From NCBI GenBank assembly GCA_041398565.1, contig JAWKUN010000003.1, forward strand, positions 1,302,001-1,366,000: a DNA stretch of 64,000 bases, written 5' to 3'. The position numbers and the translations under genes are program-made. This document shows positions 61,572-64,000 of this stretch, in pieces (position 1 is the first letter of the stretch; every line of letters begins with the position of its first letter). The notes beneath the pieces were generated by a model, which did not search any database, was not told the DNA's origin, and saw nothing but the letters and a program-made list of their open reading frames with translations. This DNA comes from DATGPD01 sp041398565. GTDB taxonomy: Bacteria > Planctomycetota > UBA1135 > UBA2386.

Positions 61572-62676
61572 ACTTCGCTGTTTCCAGCTGGCGCAGCAAG
61601 GGCCGATCGCGTGGGGTCACCAGGTTGACCACCAGCCCCTTGCGTCCGGCGCGCGCCGTGCGTCCGGCGCGGTGCAGGTAGTTTTCCAGCGTCTGCGGGA
61701 GGTGGTAGTTGACGACCCGCCCCACGTGCTCGACGTCGAGGCCGCGCGCGCCGAGGTCGGTTGCGATCAGAACGCGCACGTCGCCCTTGCGGAACGCCAG
61801 CAGATTCTGGCGTCGCTCGGCCTTGTCCATCTCGCCGCGGTAGACCGCGCACGGCAGGCCGGCCTTCGCCATCTCTTGCGCCAGCCTGTCCACCTGCTGC
61901 CGCGTGTTGGCGAAGATCAAGGTGCCGCCGCTCACGCGCTTGCGCAGCAGTCGCTCGAGCACGGGGAAGCGCACGCCGTCCTCGACGTCGAGGTTCTGCG
62001 TTTGCAGCGTCGGCACCAGACGGTGGCTGCCGCGGGTGCGCACGATGTCGACGCCAGCGAAGAGGCGAGCGCACAGCCGCTGCACGCCGGTCGACACCGT
62101 CGCCGAGAACATCGCCATCTGCCGCTCCGCCGGACACGACTCGACGATCGTGGTCGCGTCCGGCAGGAAGCCCTTGTCCAGCATCTGGTCGGTCTCGTCG
62201 AACACCAGCATGCGCACGTCGCCGAGGTCGACGCGCCGGCGCTGCAGGAACTGCACCAGGCGGCCGGGCGTCGCCACCAAGACGTCGCAGGGCCCGGCCA
62301 CGTTGCGCTTCGCCACTTCCAACGTCGTGCCCCCGAGCACGCTGCGCACGCGCAGGCGCGTGTGGTGGGTGAAGGTCTTGAACACTCGCGTCACCTGCTC
62401 GCCGAGTTCACGCGTCGGCACCAGCACCACGCCGCGCGGTCGACCGGCCGCCTTGACCGCCCCGGCGTCGTCCTCCACGCGCTTCAAGCGGTCGAGCATC
62501 GGCAGCACGTATGCCAGCGTCTTGCCGCTGCCGGTCTCGGCCACACCAACCACGTCCTTGCCAGCGCGCAGGCGCGGGATCACCGCCGCCTGGATCTCGG
62601 TGGGGGTGGTGAGTCGTTGCTCGGTGAGCGACGTCTGGATCGAGGGCAGGAAGTCGAAGTCGCTCAGGGACTCCAT
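61570..62676 (-). CDS. DEAD-box family RNA helicase (DETD variant)
   Basis: A 368-residue ATP-dependent RNA helicase. Q motif region DFDFLPSIQTSL...TTPTEIQAAVIP, motif I AETGSGKT, Ia PTRELGEQ, motif II DETD instead of DEAD, motif III SAT, motif IV IFANTR, V ATDLGARGLD and VI HRAGRTARAG are all present. It is a minimal two-domain helicase without C-terminal extension. It may act in RNA decay, ribosome assembly or cold adaptation. ATG at 62676 gives MESLSDFDFLP; the frame is open to 62745 with basic unconserved sequence. Its stop lies within copy C of the intergenic element. Confidence 0.94.
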   Translation of the reverse strand: MESLSDFDFLPSIQTSLTEQRLTTPTEIQAAVIPRLRAGKDVVGVAETGSGKTLAYVLPMLDRLKRVEDDAGAVKAAGRPRGVVLVPTRELGEQVTRVFKTFTHHTRLRVRSVLGGTTLEVAKRNVAGPCDVLVATPGRLVQFLQRRRVDLGDVRMLVFDETDQMLDKGFLPDATTIVESCPAERQMAMFSATVSTGVQRLCARLFAGVDIVRTRGSHRLVPTLQTQNLDVEDGVRFPVLERLLRKRVSGGTLIFANTRQQVDRLAQEMAKAGLPCAVYRGEMDKAERRQNLLAFRKGDVRVLIATDLGARGLDVEHVGRVVNYHLPQTLENYLHRAGRTARAGRKGLVVNLVTPRDRPLLRQLETAK

Positions 62677-63143
62677 CGCGCCCTTGTAGCGCCGGCGGCA
62701 TGTGGCCGAGCGCGCGAAGTCGCGTTTGCGCGAGGCGGCTGCCACCCTCCGTCTGCGCCGCTACGCCTGCCGGGCCTGCCGAAGACCTGCGCCTGCCGGC
62801 CTTCGCCCTGTGCGGCCGCGTCGCCGACGTCGACGGTGCCTGGAAGTTCGCCGAGGCCCTCGGCACGCGCTTCCTCGAGTCGGTTCTGGGCACCCGGTTT
62901 CGGCGACGCTGGCACCGATCGACCTCCAACTCGGCATGTCGACGCGGGCCTGGCCAGTCACGCTGTCCCCGCCCGGGGGGCCGGATCCGGTCACCTCGGT
63001 GGCCGTGCCGGCGGGCGGCGGCAAGTGATTCGACCCGATCGAGGAACGCGCGGGGAAGCCCGAGCGACCGCCTCCGGGCACGCCGGTGGACGCTGCCCGC
63101 GCGTGCCGTTGACGCCGCCCACCAGCCTGGCGACAACCCACGC
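62677..63143 (+). other. Intergenic region between the divergent helicase and DUF3667 genes
   Basis: About 470 bases. No supported gene; a stretch near 62790-62900 reads weakly protein-like (FALCGRVADVDGAWKFAEAL) in one frame but has no continuation or recognisable family, so it may be a decayed gene or chance. Promoters for both neighbours must lie here. Confidence 0.45.
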
Positions 63144-64000
63144 ATGCCCGGTCCGCCTGGCCCGTCTCCGCCTGCGTCCACGTCGCCGCTCTGTCCGACC
63201 TGCGGTGCGACGCGCGTGGGGGAGTACTGTCAGGCCTGCGGCGAGCGCCGGCTCGATCCGGAGCGCGACCACTCGCTGCGCTGGTTGCTCGGTCAGCTCG
63301 TCGACGGCTTGCTGCAGCTCGACGCCAAGGTCCTGCGCACGTACCGGGCACTGCTGGTGCGACCGGGCTCGCTGACGCGCGACCACCTCGAGGGCCGGCG
63401 CGTGCGCACGGTGATGCCCTTCCAGCTCTTCCTGCTGACCGGTCTGGTCTTCTACCTGTGCTTCTCGCACGCCTACGCTGCGCCGGTCGCTGCGCTGGCA
63501 GACGCCCGCGCGCGGGGAGTCTGGTTCGGCAACATCCTGCAGTACGACATCCGTGGAGCCATCGCGGCGAAGGCAGCGGCAACCGGTCAGACCGCCGATG
63601 TGTTGGCGATGCGCGTGTTCGACCGAGCTGGTCAGGAGTCGAAGATCTTCCTGGGGGCGTTGGTGCCGGTGCAAGCCCTGGCCCTGTGGCTGCTGCACCG
63701 GCGCCACGAACCGCGCTTCGTGCCGCACCTGATCGCGGCGTTGCACTTGTTCACCGTGTTCCTCGTCTTCGACCTGGTGTTCCTGTGGGTCTGGCGTCTG
63801 CTCGGCCACCGCACGATCACCGACACGATGTTCCTGCCGCTGGTGGTCACGTACGCGGTCCACGTGTTCGTCGGGCTGCGACGCATCCACGGTGGTGGGC
63901 TGCTGGCGACCGGCGTTCGCACCCTGGCCTTCCTCGCGGTCTTCCTGGCCGCGATCCTCGCCTATCGGCAGGTGATCACCATCGTGGCGGTGCGACTCGT
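63144..64000 (+). CDS. DUF3667-like membrane protein with zinc ribbon (3' end cut by window)
   Basis: A partial membrane protein of at least 285 residues. The N-terminus carries a CPTCG...YCQACG zinc ribbon (about residues 17-35), followed by RWLLGQLVDGLLQLDAKVLR and VMPFQLFLLTGLVFYLCFS, the pattern of DUF3667 proteins. About five hydrophobic segments are visible before the window edge. ATG at 63144 begins a Pro/Ser tail; the stop codon is beyond base 64000. Function unknown; a membrane-associated regulatory or assembly role is only a guess. Confidence 0.82.
   Translation, partial: MPGPPGPSPPASTSPLCPTCGATRVGEYCQACGERRLDPERDHSLRWLLGQLVDGLLQLDAKVLRTYRALLVRPGSLTRDHLEGRRVRTVMPFQLFLLTGLVFYLCFSHAYAAPVAALADARARGVWFGNILQYDIRGAIAAKAAATGQTADVLAMRVFDRAGQESKIFLGALVPVQALALWLLHRRHEPRFVPHLIAALHLFTVFLVFDLVFLWVWRLLGHRTITDTMFLPLVVTYAVHVFVGLRRIHGGGLLATGVRTLAFLAVFLAAILAYRQVITIVAVRL

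Overview
This window is very GC-rich and densely coded. It looks like chromosome from an uncultured Planctomycetota-like bacterium. That is an inference from the many signal-peptide beta-propeller proteins sharing one terminal module, the squalene-oxidase-repeat protein and the general lack of clear Shine-Dalgarno sequences; no rRNA is present to confirm it. The genes are mostly chromosomal housekeeping genes mixed with secreted, regulatory and DNA-repair genes. I saw no CRISPR array, insertion sequence or phage genes.

Layout. 1-5.9 kb: a sigma54-type AAA+ regulator (cut at the left edge), a small exported protein, then a type II secretion secretin and a GspK-like minor pseudopilin. 5.9-9.7 kb (minus): carA, then tsaD behind an S41/CtpA protease. 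10.2-17.3 kb: a bacterial non-homologous end-joining region. A plus-strand operon holds Ku, a stand-alone ATP-dependent ligase, a BRCT-MerR-TPR protein and a DCC-family protein. It converges on a minus-strand set of hybrid histidine kinase, LigD and DUF3810. The LigD carries a dead ligase module, so the stand-alone ligase probably does the sealing. 19.8-26.8 kb: M28 peptidase, GT9 glycosyltransferase and two large secreted proteins. 26.9-29.6 kb: a TlpA-like lipoprotein with an in-frame TGA at the first active-site cysteine (a likely selenoprotein), divergent from a NapH-like membrane ferredoxin. 29.8-33.5 kb: a secreted protein, then a CBS protein with an ArsB/NhaD-type permease. 34.4-37.0 kb: a copper-type P-ATPase and tRNA-Phe. 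37.0-40.6 kb: def-ribF-DUF3817, a TPR protein and rpsT. 40.7-50.5 kb (minus): flagellin, a squalene-oxidase-repeat protein, a SurA/PpiC-like protein, a kelch protein, mfd and rnc. 50.7-62.7 kb: a degenerate alpha/beta hydrolase, a CAP protein, four secreted proteins with the shared module, a selenocysteine formate dehydrogenase split by an in-frame TGA, and a DEAD-box helicase. The right edge cuts a DUF3667 protein.

The strongest non-routine signals are two genes (FdhA and a TlpA-like lipoprotein) that read through only if TGA encodes selenocysteine, each followed by a suitable hairpin; the split end-joining system with a BRCT-MerR-TPR partner; a terminal module in eight exported proteins next to secretion genes; and a three-copy intergenic element whose hairpin covaries between copies.
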